Source of the DNA: Ignavibacteria bacterium UBA7675
Lineage (GTDB): Bacteria > Bacteroidota > Ignavibacteria > Kapaibacteriales > UB7675
Direction: 5' to 3'
NCBI GenBank assembly: GCA_002483085.1
Contig: DLHF01000013.1
Coordinates: forward strand, 223,837 to 287,836
DNA: 64,000 bases
Shown here: positions 33,620-42,776 of the stretch, piece after piece
Layout: each line of letters begins with the position of its first letter
How positions within the stretch are numbered: position 1 is the first letter of the stretch
Program-made: the position numbers and the translations under genes
The notes under the pieces: generated by a model
Databases searched by the model: none
The model's input: only the letters and a program-made list of their open reading frames with translations
What the model was told of the DNA's origin: nothing

Positions 33620-34903
33620 TCATGCCTCAACTTTTTTGAAGCAGACAGAAGCATTGTGACCACCAAAGCCAAACGTATTGCTCACAGCCGCTTTTACTTC
33701 GCGGGCTATAGGCTCGTTTGGAATATAGTTAAGGTCGCAATCGGGATCGGGCGTAGTGTAATTGATGGTAGGCGGCAGCATAGCCTTGTGCATAGCCAGC
33801 ACAGTGGCCACAGCCTCAACTGCCCCGGCAGCACCGAGCAGATGGCCAGTCATCGATTTTGTCGAGCTTACAGCTATCGAACGAGCGTGTTCACCGAACA
33901 GGGTTTTAATTGCTTCCGACTCGTTTCTATCATTGAAAGGCGTCGATGTACCATGTGCATTTATATAGTCGATGTCGTTCAAAGCTAGCCCGGCATCTTC
34001 CACACATAATTGCATCGAGCGAACAGCGCCTTCGCCACCCGGAGCAGGCTGGGTAATATGGAACGCATCATCGGTAAGACCAATGCCAGCTACTTCAGCA
34101 TAGATCGTAGCACCGCGATTCATTGCATGTTCCAGTGTTTCCAGCACGAGGATTGCTCCTCCCTCGCCCATGACAAAGCCATCGCGTGTCTGGTCGAATG
34201 GCCGACTTGCCGTTCCGGGCGAATCGTTTCTTGTCGACAGCGCTCTCATGGCATTAAAACCGCCTATACCCATCGGACAGATCACCGCTTCGCTACCCCC
34301 CACGAGCATAATATCGGCGTCGCCGCGCTGCATAATCATCAGCGCGTCGGCAATAGCATGCGAAGAAGTAGCACAGGCAGACACCGTGCCGTAGTTCGGT
34401 CCTTTCAGCCCATAGCGAATAGCGATATGGCCTGCGGCAATATCAGAAATAAGCATAGGTACAAAGAAAGGAGAAATGCGGTCGGGTTTGCCATTGCGGT
34501 CATAGAGAGCTTGCTGCTGGTGATGATATGTCCACATTCCTCCGATTCCGGAACCGCAGATCACACCAGCTCGATTTCTGTCCTCGTTGTCGAATTGCAG
34601 CCCGGAGTCTGCTACAGCCATTTCTGCCGCCGCAATAGCAAACTGCGTAAAGAGGTCCATTCGCTGCACCTCTTTGCGTGTAATAAACTGCAGCGGATCG
34701 AAGCCTTTAACTTCGCAGGCAAATTTAGTATCGAATTCAGCGGCGTCGAATCGGGTAATTGGAGCAGCTCCACTCTGGCTGCTCATCATCCCGTTCCAGA
34801 AGTCTTCGACCGTGTTACCGATCGGAGTAACTGCACCAACACCGGTTACAACGATTGCGGGGTAATTATATCGTGGCATTTGTTGTGCTTGAGTTTGGAA
34901 CAT
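33620..34903 (-). CDS. fabF: 3-oxoacyl-ACP synthase II
   Basis: Condensing enzyme that elongates acyl-ACP with malonyl-ACP; 427 residues. The Cys-His-His triad is visible in VSACATSSHAIADAL, NAHGTSTPFND and SMTGHLLGAAGAVEAVAT. The end GFGGHNASVCFKK is typical. The start is ATG at 34901-34903; a second in-frame ATG at 34877-34879 (MPRYNYPAIVVTG) would remove 8 residues and fits homologs equally well. It lies 12 bases after acpP. Confidence 0.95.
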   Translation of the reverse strand: MFQTQAQQMPRYNYPAIVVTGVGAVTPIGNTVEDFWNGMMSSQSGAAPITRFDAAEFDTKFACEVKGFDPLQFITRKEVQRMDLFTQFAIAAAEMAVADSGLQFDNEDRNRAGVICGSGIGGMWTYHHQQQALYDRNGKPDRISPFFVPMLISDIAAGHIAIRYGLKGPNYGTVSACATSSHAIADALMIMQRGDADIMLVGGSEAVICPMGIGGFNAMRALSTRNDSPGTASRPFDQTRDGFVMGEGGAILVLETLEHAMNRGATIYAEVAGIGLTDDAFHITQPAPGGEGAVRSMQLCVEDAGLALNDIDYINAHGTSTPFNDRNESEAIKTLFGEHARSIAVSSTKSMTGHLLGAAGAVEAVATVLAMHKAMLPPTINYTTPDPDCDLNYIPNEPIAREVKAAVSNTFGFGGHNASVCFKKVEA

Positions 34904-34915
34904 CCCCCGGCCGGT

Positions 34916-35155
34916 TTAGGCGGGGACTTTCGTTTCAAGGTAGTTCACGGCATTACCGACAGTCTGAATCTTTTCCGCTTCGGAATCATCGATGGAAATG
35001 TTGAATTCTCTTTCGAATTCCATGATCAGTTCCACCGTATCAAGCGAATCGGCGCCCAGGTCGTTGGTAAACGACGCTTCGTTGGTGATTTGCGATTCTT
35101 CAACACCGAGTTTGTTCACGATAATATGTTTTACTCTTTCAGCAACGGAAGCCAT
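34916..35155 (-). CDS. acpP: Acyl carrier protein
   Basis: Acidic 79-residue carrier protein. The phosphopantetheine site is Ser37 in NDLGADSLDTVELIMEFE, the canonical motif. It carries growing acyl chains between the Fab enzymes encoded on either side (fabG upstream, fabF downstream). A 95-base AT-rich gap to fabG could hold an internal promoter, which acpP often needs for its high expression. Confidence 0.97.
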   Translation of the reverse strand: MASVAERVKHIIVNKLGVEESQITNEASFTNDLGADSLDTVELIMEFEREFNISIDDSEAEKIQTVGNAVNYLETKVPA

Positions 35156-35250
35156 GGTATAAACCTCGAGAATTAATGAAAAAACACTTCGTTAATAACA
35201 ATTTGTTAATATAGCAAATTACTGGAATTATCCTCTAAACAACTGCCGCT

Positions 35251-36000
35251 TTATAAAGCCAAGCCGCCATCTATATTTATCACCTGTCCGGTGATATAGG
35301 ATGCGGCATCCGAAGCGAGGAACCCAACGACAGAAGCTATCTCTTCTACCGTTCCGGATCGCTTCAGCGGTATATGCTCTTCAAATGTTTTCCTCTGCTC
35401 CTCGGTAAGCTTGCCAGTCATATCGGTAAGCACATAGCCCGGAGCCACACAATTTACTAAAATATTGCGAGACGCTACTTCTTTTGCAAGCGAACGTGTA
35501 AACCCTACGAGTCCCGCTTTTGAAGCCGCGTAGTTCGCCTGCCCCGCATTGCCGGAAAGCCCTACAATAGAACCAATGTTGATGATCCTGCCACGGCGCT
35601 GCGACATCATAGGACGCAAAACAGCCTTTGAGCACAGAAACACACCTTTGAGATTGGTGTTGAGCACATCATCCCAGTCTGTTTCCGACATCCGCATCAG
35701 CAAGCCATCCTTCGTAATACCTGCATTATTAACAAGTATATCAAGGCTTTTTGCTTCTTCGATTACACGGCTTACCAATGCTGCAACCTCATCGGCGCTC
35801 GTTACATTGGCTTTAACAGCAGTAACCGGCACCGTCTCCGATGTGAGTTCACTGGCTAATGCTTCGGCTTTTTCTGCGTTAGAATTATACGTAAAGTACA
35901 CACGGCTTCCCGCAGCGGCAAGAGAACGAACAATACCCTCTCCGATTCCGCGCGAACCGCCTGTTACTACTGCTATTTTGTTTGCGAGCAAAAGAGACAT
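35251..36000 (-). CDS. fabG: 3-oxoacyl-ACP reductase
   Basis: NADPH-dependent short-chain dehydrogenase of 249 residues, reducing 3-oxoacyl-ACP. The nucleotide motif is VTGGSRGIGEGI (near 13-24). The NNAG motif lies in DILVNNAGITKDG. The catalytic residues are in INIGSIVG and YAASKAGLVGFTRSLAKE, and the end VINIDGGLAL is typical. It starts 8 bases after fabD, within the operon. Confidence 0.96.
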   Translation of the reverse strand: MSLLLANKIAVVTGGSRGIGEGIVRSLAAAGSRVYFTYNSNAEKAEALASELTSETVPVTAVKANVTSADEVAALVSRVIEEAKSLDILVNNAGITKDGLLMRMSETDWDDVLNTNLKGVFLCSKAVLRPMMSQRRGRIINIGSIVGLSGNAGQANYAASKAGLVGFTRSLAKEVASRNILVNCVAPGYVLTDMTGKLTEEQRKTFEEHIPLKRSGTVEEIASVVGFLASDAASYITGQVINIDGGLAL

Positions 36001-36008
36001 AGAAATTC

Positions 36009-36932
36009 TCAGCTATGGAGCACGGATTGGACATCCGCAGCTTTGTCAATACCCCGGAACGACGTTCCCTGCAATGTGCGCTTCAGCAGCCCTTGCAGTA
36101 CGGAGCCGGGTCCTATTTCGCAAAATTCAGAAATACCTGCCTGCTGCATCGAGCGCATTGTCTGTGTCCATAATACCGGCGATACAAGCTGCTGTATTAG
36201 CCGTGCACGGAGCAATTCAGCACTGCGTACTGGTAAAGCATCGACATTGCAGTAGACATCGACTGATGCGTCGCGAAAGTCGGCAGCGTTAATTGCTTCG
36301 GCAAGACGCTCTCTGGCACTTTCGAGCAACGGCGAATGGAATGCACCACTCACAGGAAGTTCCACTACCATACGCGCACCTTCTTCTTTGAAAGTTGTAG
36401 CATGGTCGCGAAGATACTGGGCGCTCCCAGATACCACTACCTGGCCGGGAGCATTAAAATTAGCAGCAACGACAACGTTCTCTCCGTCATTCAATCTGTT
36501 GCAGATTGCTTGCACTTTGTCGTCGTCCAGACCTATCACGGCAAACATCGTACCGGGTAGCTTTTCGCCTGCTTCAAACATCAGCGTACCGCGCAGTTGC
36601 ACAAGTCGCAAAGCTGTATCGAAATCTATAACACCCGCAGCGTACAGAGCAGAATATTCGCCCAAAGAGTGCCCCGCCACAGCATCGCACTTGATATACT
36701 CGCGCACAAGCCCCATTACCACTGCTTCATGCAGAAATAAAGCTGGCTGTGTATAACGTGTTTCTTTAAGACGTTCTTCGGGCCCTTCAAAGACAATAGA
36801 GCTCAGCGAATAGCCAAGGAGAGCATCAGCATGTGCGACCAGTTCCCGAGCAGTAGAATGCTCATCAGCCAAGTCGCGCATCATACCTACATACTGGGAG
36901 CCCTGTCCGGCAAAAAGAAGTGCAGTCGGCAT
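36009..36932 (-). CDS. fabD: Malonyl-CoA:ACP transacylase
   Basis: Loads malonyl groups on ACP; 307 residues. The N-terminal FAGQGSQYVGM and the nucleophile elbow GHSLGEYSA (Ser89) are clear. The catalytic His lies in VSGAFHSPLLE. The initiating ATG overlaps the fabH TAA by one base (TAATG), implying coupled translation. Confidence 0.96.
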   Translation of the reverse strand: MPTALLFAGQGSQYVGMMRDLADEHSTARELVAHADALLGYSLSSIVFEGPEERLKETRYTQPALFLHEAVVMGLVREYIKCDAVAGHSLGEYSALYAAGVIDFDTALRLVQLRGTLMFEAGEKLPGTMFAVIGLDDDKVQAICNRLNDGENVVVAANFNAPGQVVVSGSAQYLRDHATTFKEEGARMVVELPVSGAFHSPLLESARERLAEAINAADFRDASVDVYCNVDALPVRSAELLRARLIQQLVSPVLWTQTMRSMQQAGISEFCEIGPGSVLQGLLKRTLQGTSFRGIDKAADVQSVLHS

Positions 36933-37933
36933 TATTTCACTCCCCAGCGCACATATATACTTCCATATGTATAGCCAGCACCAAAGCTGGCCAATATCAG
37001 CGTATCACCATACTGTATTGCGCCTTTATCATGCCACTCGGCCAAGCACAGCGGAATAGTTCCCGCAGTTGTATTGCCATAGCGGTCGATATTGATCATA
37101 ATCTTGCTCTTGTCTATGCCCATCCGTTCGGCTGTAGCATCGATAATGCGAAGATTAGCCTGGTGCGGCACCAGCCAGTGCACGTCGTCAGGGCTGAGAT
37201 TGTTGCGCTCCATGATCTCTGCCGATACATTAGCCATGCCGACAACAGCAGCTTTGAACACAGCTTTGCCATCCTGCACAACATAATGCTCTCTATTCTG
37301 CACAGTTTCGATACTGGTAGGCTTGCGGCTGCCGCCTGCGGGCATATAAAGATACTGGCCTCCGGAGCCGTCGATATGCAGGATGGAATCCATGATACCG
37401 ACTTGTGGATCATCGGAAGCCTCTACCAGCACAGCACCAGCACCGTCGCCAAACAGGACACATGTAGTGCGATCCTGAAAGTTGAGTATGGAGCTCATGC
37501 GGTCGCCCGAGCATACGAGCACGCATCTAGCGCCACCAGCCTCCACCATACGGCGGGCAGTTTCGAGCGCAAAGAGGAAGCCTGAGCATGCAGCAGAGAT
37601 ATCGAATCCCCAAGCATTTTTCAGCCCGAGCTTTTGCTGTAGAATACAGGCGGTCGAGGGAAATGTATGGTCGGGAGTAATTGTTGCACAAATCACACAA
37701 TCAATCTTTTCTCTGTCGATTCCGCGCCGAGTAATACATTGTTCGGCAGCCGGGATCATGAGATCGGAAACAGCGAGGTCAAAGCCAAAGCGCCGCTCGC
37801 TTATACCTGTGCGAGTGCGAATCCATTCATCATTAGTATCGATAATGGACTCGAAATAAGAATTCGGGTAAACCTGGGAAGGAACAAAAGAGCCGACGGC
37901 TGTAATTGAAGCCTTGCGTGTAGTTAGTTCCAT
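36932..37933 (-). CDS. fabH: 3-oxoacyl-ACP synthase III
   Basis: Initiates fatty-acid synthesis by condensing acetyl-CoA with malonyl-ACP; 333 residues. The active-site Cys116 lies in DISAACSGFLFALETA, His in WLVPHQANLRI and Asn in DRYGNTTAGTIPLCL. The ATG at 37931-37933 is preferred to an in-frame TTG four codons upstream because it gives the usual start. It follows plsX by 12 bases. Confidence 0.96.
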   Translation of the reverse strand: MELTTRKASITAVGSFVPSQVYPNSYFESIIDTNDEWIRTRTGISERRFGFDLAVSDLMIPAAEQCITRRGIDREKIDCVICATITPDHTFPSTACILQQKLGLKNAWGFDISAACSGFLFALETARRMVEAGGARCVLVCSGDRMSSILNFQDRTTCVLFGDGAGAVLVEASDDPQVGIMDSILHIDGSGGQYLYMPAGGSRKPTSIETVQNREHYVVQDGKAVFKAAVVGMANVSAEIMERNNLSPDDVHWLVPHQANLRIIDATAERMGIDKSKIMINIDRYGNTTAGTIPLCLAEWHDKGAIQYGDTLILASFGAGYTYGSIYVRWGVK

Positions 37934-37945
37934 AAGTAAGCACAA

Positions 37946-38977
37946 TTATGCGGAAGTGAGCGCCTCTTCGATTCGTTGGTTCACGTTTTTGTTCACCATC
38001 TCGTTTGCTACAAGAATCATGTTCTGTATTGCAAGCGGAGTAGAACTCCCGTGTCCAATGATCACTACGCCCCTGACGCCGAGCAGAGGTACTCCTCCGT
38101 ACTCTTGATAATCGAGATCTTTCAGCACTTTTTTCAGCGTCGGAACTACAAGAGCAATCGCCAGTTTGTTGAGCAGCCCTCGTGAGGCATATGATTTCAG
38201 ACGCGATCTTAAAAGGCCGAGCATGCTTTCAGCAAATTTCAGGACGATATTTCCGGTAAACCCGTCGCAGACCACGACATCGGCTGTACCCTTAAGAATA
38301 TCTCGCCCTTCCACATTGCCGATAAAGTTTACTGCTTTGCCGTTCTCTAATTCTTTGTAAGCCTGAAGAACAACTTCAGTGCCCTTGGTCGGTTCTTCGC
38401 CAATATTCAACAATCCCACGCGGGGGTGCTCTACTCCGCGTATCTGCCGCGAGTAAATGCTGCCCATCACGGCGAATTCATAGAGAAACTTTGGCCGAAC
38501 TTCAGCATTGGCACCCACGTCCAGTAGAAGCGTTGTTGTTCCGCGCTCATTCGGCATAAACGACCCAATAGTGGGCCTACTTACGCCTTTGATACGCCCG
38601 AGCAACAGCGTTGCTACTGACATCACAGCACCGGTATTACCGGCTGAAACAAAAGCATCGACTTCGCCAGCCGCATGCAGTTCCAGCCCCCGATACAGCG
38701 AAGAGTTTTTCTTCTTTTTGAATACCGACGTCGGATCTTCATCCATACCAACGGTTTCATCTGCGTGCACTATAGAATAGCTCAGCCCGGAAGTATCTAT
38801 CGACGCAAGTGCCGCTTTAATGGCGTCTTCCCTGCCGACAAAAACAACTTCAACCTCCGAGCTCAAACGACGCAGAGCGGAAACAGCCCCCTCAATTTCT
38901 GTCCTGGGAGCAGTATCACCGCCCATTGCATCAAGAGCTATACGGGTAAGCGAGTGCGACCGGCCAGTTTGTTCCAA
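37946..38977 (-). CDS. plsX: Phosphate acyltransferase PlsX
   Basis: Converts acyl-ACP to acyl-phosphate for phospholipid synthesis; 343 residues. RIALDAMGGDTAPRTEIEGAV at the N-terminus, AFVSAGNTGAVMSVA, VGLLNIGEEPTKGTEV and DGFTGNIVLKFAE are family hallmarks. No ATG lies upstream of the conserved N-terminus; a TTG at 38975-38977 is the most likely start, which may lower translation. It sits between rpmF and fabH, the standard order. Confidence 0.94.
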   Translation of the reverse strand: MEQTGRSHSLTRIALDAMGGDTAPRTEIEGAVSALRRLSSEVEVVFVGREDAIKAALASIDTSGLSYSIVHADETVGMDEDPTSVFKKKKNSSLYRGLELHAAGEVDAFVSAGNTGAVMSVATLLLGRIKGVSRPTIGSFMPNERGTTTLLLDVGANAEVRPKFLYEFAVMGSIYSRQIRGVEHPRVGLLNIGEEPTKGTEVVLQAYKELENGKAVNFIGNVEGRDILKGTADVVVCDGFTGNIVLKFAESMLGLLRSRLKSYASRGLLNKLAIALVVPTLKKVLKDLDYQEYGGVPLLGVRGVVIIGHGSSTPLAIQNMILVANEMVNKNVNQRIEEALTSA

Positions 38978-39001
38978 AGGAGTGTCCTGTAGAATACTCG
39001 G

Positions 39002-39184
39002 TTATGCTTCGGCTTCCTCGATAATCCTTCTGCCGTTGTAATATCCGCAGGATTTGCAGGCGGCGTGAGCGAGCTTCATTTCGTTGCAGTTCGGGCATGC
39101 GCCAACCGTAGGCGGCACAGCCTTGTGATGTGTCCGGCGTTTGTCTCTTCTGGACTTGGACATTTTGCGTTTAGGATTAGGCAT
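39002..39184 (-). CDS. rpmF: 50S ribosomal protein L32
   Basis: Small basic ribosomal protein of 60 residues. The N-terminus MPNPKRKMSKSRRDKRRTHH is typical, and it has a complete zinc ribbon (Cys30-x2-Cys33 and Cys43-x2-Cys46). It is encoded between the DUF177 gene and plsX as in many bacteria. The zinc-binding form is retained. Confidence 0.97.
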   Translation of the reverse strand: MPNPKRKMSKSRRDKRRTHHKAVPPTVGACPNCNEMKLAHAACKSCGYYNGRRIIEEAEA

Positions 39185-39199
39185 TGTAGCAACTCCTCT

Positions 39200-39718
39200 T
39201 TAGTTATCGCTATTTGGAAAACGTATATTTTTCAGTTTTGCCCATCGTTCGTCCTCCACTTTCTCTTCATCAGCGTTGTCGGCGGAGGGATAGAGCTCAT
39301 CTATATCCCTGTCGCGGTACGCTGGAGCAATGCGTTTCATCGGTAAATGAATAGCAAGCTCCTGCCGCACCTCGTCGGTAATGTCAATCTCTTTGTCGTC
39401 TTCGTGTATGTAGTACGGTTGCTCGGGATCCGTTTCTTCGCGTTTCATGATGTACATATCAGTGTTTGCTATATAGGTCAGCGAAATCGGTGTTTCGATC
39501 ACATCGCTATATTCTTCACCACTTTTGTCGCATACCAAACGCGCAGTGCACTCCGCCACTCCTGAAAGAAAATACCTATTCGCCAGCTTCTGTATCTCGC
39601 CTTTGAAAACGACATTGCCAGAGAATTCCGGGAATATAAAGGGTATCTCTTTGGCGGGAGTGGAGAGATTCACGGGATGCACTCCGTTCTCGAGCCCGCG
39701 AATATATATTGTCAACAT
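39200..39718 (-). CDS. yceD: DUF177/YceD-family protein
   Basis: Protein of 172 residues in the DUF177 (YceD) family, which is almost always encoded next to rpmF and has been linked to 23S rRNA accumulation. The typical core is LSGVAECTARLVCDKSGEEY, here with Cys residues kept. The C-terminal part is acidic (EDDKEIDITDEVRQELAIHLPMKRIAP). The ATG at 39716-39718 gives MLTIYIRGLENG; the frame is open upstream but without an ATG. It heads the fatty-acid operon. Confidence 0.9.
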   Translation of the reverse strand: MLTIYIRGLENGVHPVNLSTPAKEIPFIFPEFSGNVVFKGEIQKLANRYFLSGVAECTARLVCDKSGEEYSDVIETPISLTYIANTDMYIMKREETDPEQPYYIHEDDKEIDITDEVRQELAIHLPMKRIAPAYRDRDIDELYPSADNADEEKVEDERWAKLKNIRFPNSDN

Positions 39719-39825
39719 AGAACAGCCTGCAAATATACGGCAGAATTGCCTGGTTTCAAACAAGAAGTTGCGTACTGCGCCTGAAAACGCGGTACGCAAC
39801 CTGTATATTGTGCCTCGTGCCCCGC

Positions 39826-41529
39826 TTATTTACAACCGAGATTACTCATGTTGTCTTTGGCAGGCTTGCTGTTGGGATTAATTTTGAGCACCTGCCGATA
39901 ATGACGGCACGCGTCGTCCTTTTCATTTAACCCCTGATGTGCAATCGCTTTGTATAAATTACCAAATTCCGAGTCGGGCGCAATCTCCAGCCATTCAGAT
40001 GTCATTTTTTTTAGATTGCCGTAGTCTTTGGTTTCAAAATAATTTCCGGCACGCACGGAGAATATCTGCTCAATTTCGCGCTTGTACTTCGTAGGATTCT
40101 GCCGTGCTACTTCTATGGCTTTAGAGAGTATGGAATTTGCGCTGTCAGTACTTTTTGCTTCGTAATACGCCCGACCGAGATCAATGTACGGTTGCAGTAC
40201 CATCGCATCAGTCTGGATGGCCTGCTGATATTCAACAATCGCAGAGTCCAGCTTGCCAGCCGAGTAAAACGAAACACCAATTAAGTAGCGCGTTGTTGCC
40301 GAAAGCGAGTCTTGACAGTTTTCTAATCGCTTTCTCAATATCGCGATTGCATCATCGTAGGCCTGGCGTTGGCGAAACAGATTGCCCACGCGGAACATAA
40401 GTGTGCAGTTTTTAGGGTTGGCATTGATCGCTTCTTTAAACGCATTGAGAGCAGTTGTCGTGTCGCCGGAAAGAATAGCTGCATAGCCAAACCGCTCCAT
40501 GTCTTCAAGGCTCATCTGGTTTGCGGCCTTCATTTCCATGTACAACTGCTTTGCCTCGGCAAATTCTTTTGTCTCAAAGTGCGACCGTGCGAGCATGCTC
40601 GCCTTTTTATCCTGGACAGAGTCAATGGTAATCTGCTTTAGCTGCACTTCTGCCGAGTCGTAAGCTCGAATTTCGTAAAACGCTTGGGCGAGATACCAGC
40701 GTCCGATCTGTCCTTCAGGGCGCAATGTCGTGTAGCGATATAGCGATCTCGCAGCTTCAACATATTGCCGGGAGAAGAACAGAATCCTTCCCTTTTCAAA
40801 GAAAGCCGGGGCATTGTTTGTGTCTAAACGAGTCACCTCATCCCACGCTCTCAGCGATTCGGAAAACAGCTCGTTGGCGGCAGTGCTGTCGGACTCCGCA
40901 TTGGCAAGTTTGAAGTTTGCGCGCGCAAGCTTAATTCGCGGCTCTAGCAGCGAAGGGTCGCGAGACGCAGCTTCGTCGTAGTTCATTTTCGCCAGCTCAT
41001 ACACCTTCTGAGCAAAGTATAGATCGCCAAGCGCCACATATGTATCAGGAATATCTTTGTTGAGAGTCTGCGCTCTGCGAATAACAAGATCAGCTTTCTG
41101 GAGTGAGTCGGCATTGATATAGACTTGGCCGAGCACGATATGGTTATACACATCCTTTTTGTCGTCGTCTACCGCCTGGAGTGCCTTTGCTACTGCTTCT
41201 TTATGGCGTCCGAGCTCAGAAAGAGCGGCGGCTACTTTGCGAAGCACCAGAGGTTCATCTTCAATTTTTTCAGCCCGCTGGTAAAAGCCCAGTGCAGAAT
41301 CGAGCTTTTCAAGTTCGCGATAGACATCGCCAGCCAGCAGAAGCGCTTCGAGATTGTTCGGCTCTTTTTTAACAGCGGAGAGAACAAAAGGTGCGGCGGC
41401 AAGGTAATCCTTCCCTTCCACATAGGCTTTTGCTTGCTCAAGATCGCTCTGAGCATAAAGAGCGACGGTATGAGCAGTCATTACAAGAAGAGCAGCCATG
41501 ACAACATTCACACACCTGATCATTTTCAT
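39826..41529 (-). CDS. Exported TPR-repeat protein
   Basis: Protein of 567 residues. The signal peptide is about 1-26 (VVMAALLVMTAHTVALYAQ). The rest is a continuous array of about 13 tetratricopeptide repeats (for example NLEALLLAGDVYRELEKLDSALGFYQRAEKIE and LQPYIDLGRAYYEAKSTDSANSILSKAIEVA). These form a periplasmic superhelix for protein contacts. It follows a PstS-like lipoprotein gene and, further upstream, the exbB-exbD-tonB genes. The same gene order is widespread in Bacteroidetes, so it probably serves the same envelope complex. A specific partner cannot be named. Confidence 0.9.
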   Translation of the reverse strand: MKMIRCVNVVMAALLVMTAHTVALYAQSDLEQAKAYVEGKDYLAAAPFVLSAVKKEPNNLEALLLAGDVYRELEKLDSALGFYQRAEKIEDEPLVLRKVAAALSELGRHKEAVAKALQAVDDDKKDVYNHIVLGQVYINADSLQKADLVIRRAQTLNKDIPDTYVALGDLYFAQKVYELAKMNYDEAASRDPSLLEPRIKLARANFKLANAESDSTAANELFSESLRAWDEVTRLDTNNAPAFFEKGRILFFSRQYVEAARSLYRYTTLRPEGQIGRWYLAQAFYEIRAYDSAEVQLKQITIDSVQDKKASMLARSHFETKEFAEAKQLYMEMKAANQMSLEDMERFGYAAILSGDTTTALNAFKEAINANPKNCTLMFRVGNLFRQRQAYDDAIAILRKRLENCQDSLSATTRYLIGVSFYSAGKLDSAIVEYQQAIQTDAMVLQPYIDLGRAYYEAKSTDSANSILSKAIEVARQNPTKYKREIEQIFSVRAGNYFETKDYGNLKKMTSEWLEIAPDSEFGNLYKAIAHQGLNEKDDACRHYRQVLKINPNSKPAKDNMSNLGCK

Positions 41530-41552
41530 TACTCGTTACCTTTGTGTTGTTG

Positions 41553-42470
41553 TTATTCGGGTTGTACTAATTTGATCTTTGCAAAGGCCGGGACAATACC
41601 GGCAGTCAGGAAATGGCGCTGTACCTGCTCATTGCGGCTGAGAAACGAGAGAAAGCCCCAAGGCAGCGTATTGCGAAGATCCTCGCTCCGAATTCCCTGT
41701 ATGGGTACGGATAGAGGGTAAGTTTTCATGTACACAGAGGACTGATGAACGGGACGCGGAGAGATATATTTTCTCTCAGGATCGGAAAAACCAATCCTTA
41801 TCGCTCGGATATTTGCTGTGTCGGCTGCATAAAACGACAGGTAGCCTACACCAATGGCATTTTCATTATTCAGCACTTCGCGGCGAACATCCTGCATAGA
41901 ACTTTCAAACTGAAAGCTGTGCTTTGGAGGATTGTTGCCAGTTATCAGGTTGAAGACGTTGCCATACACCGACGATGTTACATCGGGAGCAACAAACACA
42001 GGCTCGGCTTTGAGCTGCGGAAAATACGAGCGAAGCATTGTACCGTCTTTAATGACGCTTGTAAGCTGTTCAAGCGAAATGGTATCAAGGGGGAAATCTT
42101 TGCGAACGAAGAATACAAGAGCGTCGAGCGCAAGTGTATCTGGTACTGCACGCGACACTTGGAAGAGTTTCATCAGTGAGTCTTCGGTGCGTACATAGGT
42201 GCGGGCAACAATAACACCGCGCGTGGAATCTGCCAAAAGGCTGCGATAGGCTTCATAAGCGGATACAGACTTTACCGTGATATGCGCATCAGGATACGCA
42301 GAATCAAACATGGCAAACGTCGGCTTCAACAGCTCATAAATGGTCTCGTCGCATAATATTTCAGCTTTGCCCGACATTGCAGTCTCTTGGTTCTGCCCTT
42401 GTTGGGTATCTGGCTCGGCACAGCCGGCCAGTGCCAATATCAAGACACAAAGTATGATGTAGTACGACAT
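41553..42470 (-). CDS. PstS-like phosphate/anion-binding lipoprotein
   Basis: Solute-binding lipoprotein of 305 residues. The lipobox LALAGC puts the lipidated Cys at 17. The fold is of the PstS type II periplasmic binding protein: EILCDETIYELLKPTFAMFDSAYPDAHITVKSVSAYEAYRSLLADSTRGVIVAR, then ALDALVFFVRKDFPLDTISLEQL and a C-terminal INTPWGFLSFL-like segment. No pstCAB transporter genes accompany it. Instead it lies between the TonB system and a TPR gene, as in Bacteroidetes. It may therefore act as a sensor or scaffold rather than a transporter component; inference. Confidence 0.85.
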   Translation of the reverse strand: MSYYIILCVLILALAGCAEPDTQQGQNQETAMSGKAEILCDETIYELLKPTFAMFDSAYPDAHITVKSVSAYEAYRSLLADSTRGVIVARTYVRTEDSLMKLFQVSRAVPDTLALDALVFFVRKDFPLDTISLEQLTSVIKDGTMLRSYFPQLKAEPVFVAPDVTSSVYGNVFNLITGNNPPKHSFQFESSMQDVRREVLNNENAIGVGYLSFYAADTANIRAIRIGFSDPERKYISPRPVHQSSVYMKTYPLSVPIQGIRSEDLRNTLPWGFLSFLSRNEQVQRHFLTAGIVPAFAKIKLVQPE

Positions 42471-42472
42471 GG

Positions 42473-42694
42473 CTACTCCCTTTCCTGTTCTCTTGCAAAA
42501 CGTTTTTGAGCAGTATAATATGTTGCGATACGATAAATGCCAAAGAGAATAAAGACAATACCAAATATGCGTGTCATGGCTGCATCTGCTCGGGGCGGCG
42601 CAATCACACCCAGCAACAACAGCATACCAAATACTATAATCAGACCACGTATGGTATAATTGAAGATGGGACTTATGGTAGAAGATAACGACAT
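42473..42694 (-). CDS. Small membrane protein, unknown
   Basis: Unrecognised protein of 73 residues with two hydrophobic helices (about 11-31, TIRGLIIVFGMLLLLGVIAPP, and 40-55, TRIFGIVFILFGIYRIA) and a basic/acidic tail (AQKRFAREQERE). I chose the ATG at 42692-42694. The longer version from a TTG at 42739 would begin inside the terminator hairpin of the upstream operon. It is followed after 2 bases by the PstS-like gene, so they are co-transcribed. Confidence 0.7.
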   Translation of the reverse strand: MSLSSTISPIFNYTIRGLIIVFGMLLLLGVIAPPRADAAMTRIFGIVFILFGIYRIATYYTAQKRFAREQERE

Positions 42695-42720
42695 TGCAAT
42701 AACAGCAATTATTATAAGCA

Positions 42721-42768
42721 GAAAAAAAGCGAGCAGCAACGTTGAACGGCGTTACTGCTCGCTTTCAC
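42721..42768 (-). terminator. Rho-independent terminator after the second tonB gene
   Basis: On the minus strand AAAGCGAGCAG pairs with CTGCTCGCTTT, with inner AACG/CGTT pairs, followed by a run of seven T. It separates the exbB-exbD-tonB run from the small membrane protein and PstS-like genes. Confidence 0.88.
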
Positions 42769-42776
42769 ATTTTTCA

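Noticed and set aside
34010..35176. Long plus-strand open frame (388 codons) across fabF and acpP
   Set aside because: Exactly antisense to genes with complete catalytic motifs; its translation has no recognisable domain.
42695..42739. TTG-initiated 15-codon extension of the small membrane protein
   Set aside because: It would start inside the terminator hairpin of the upstream operon; the ATG at 42692-42694 is simpler.
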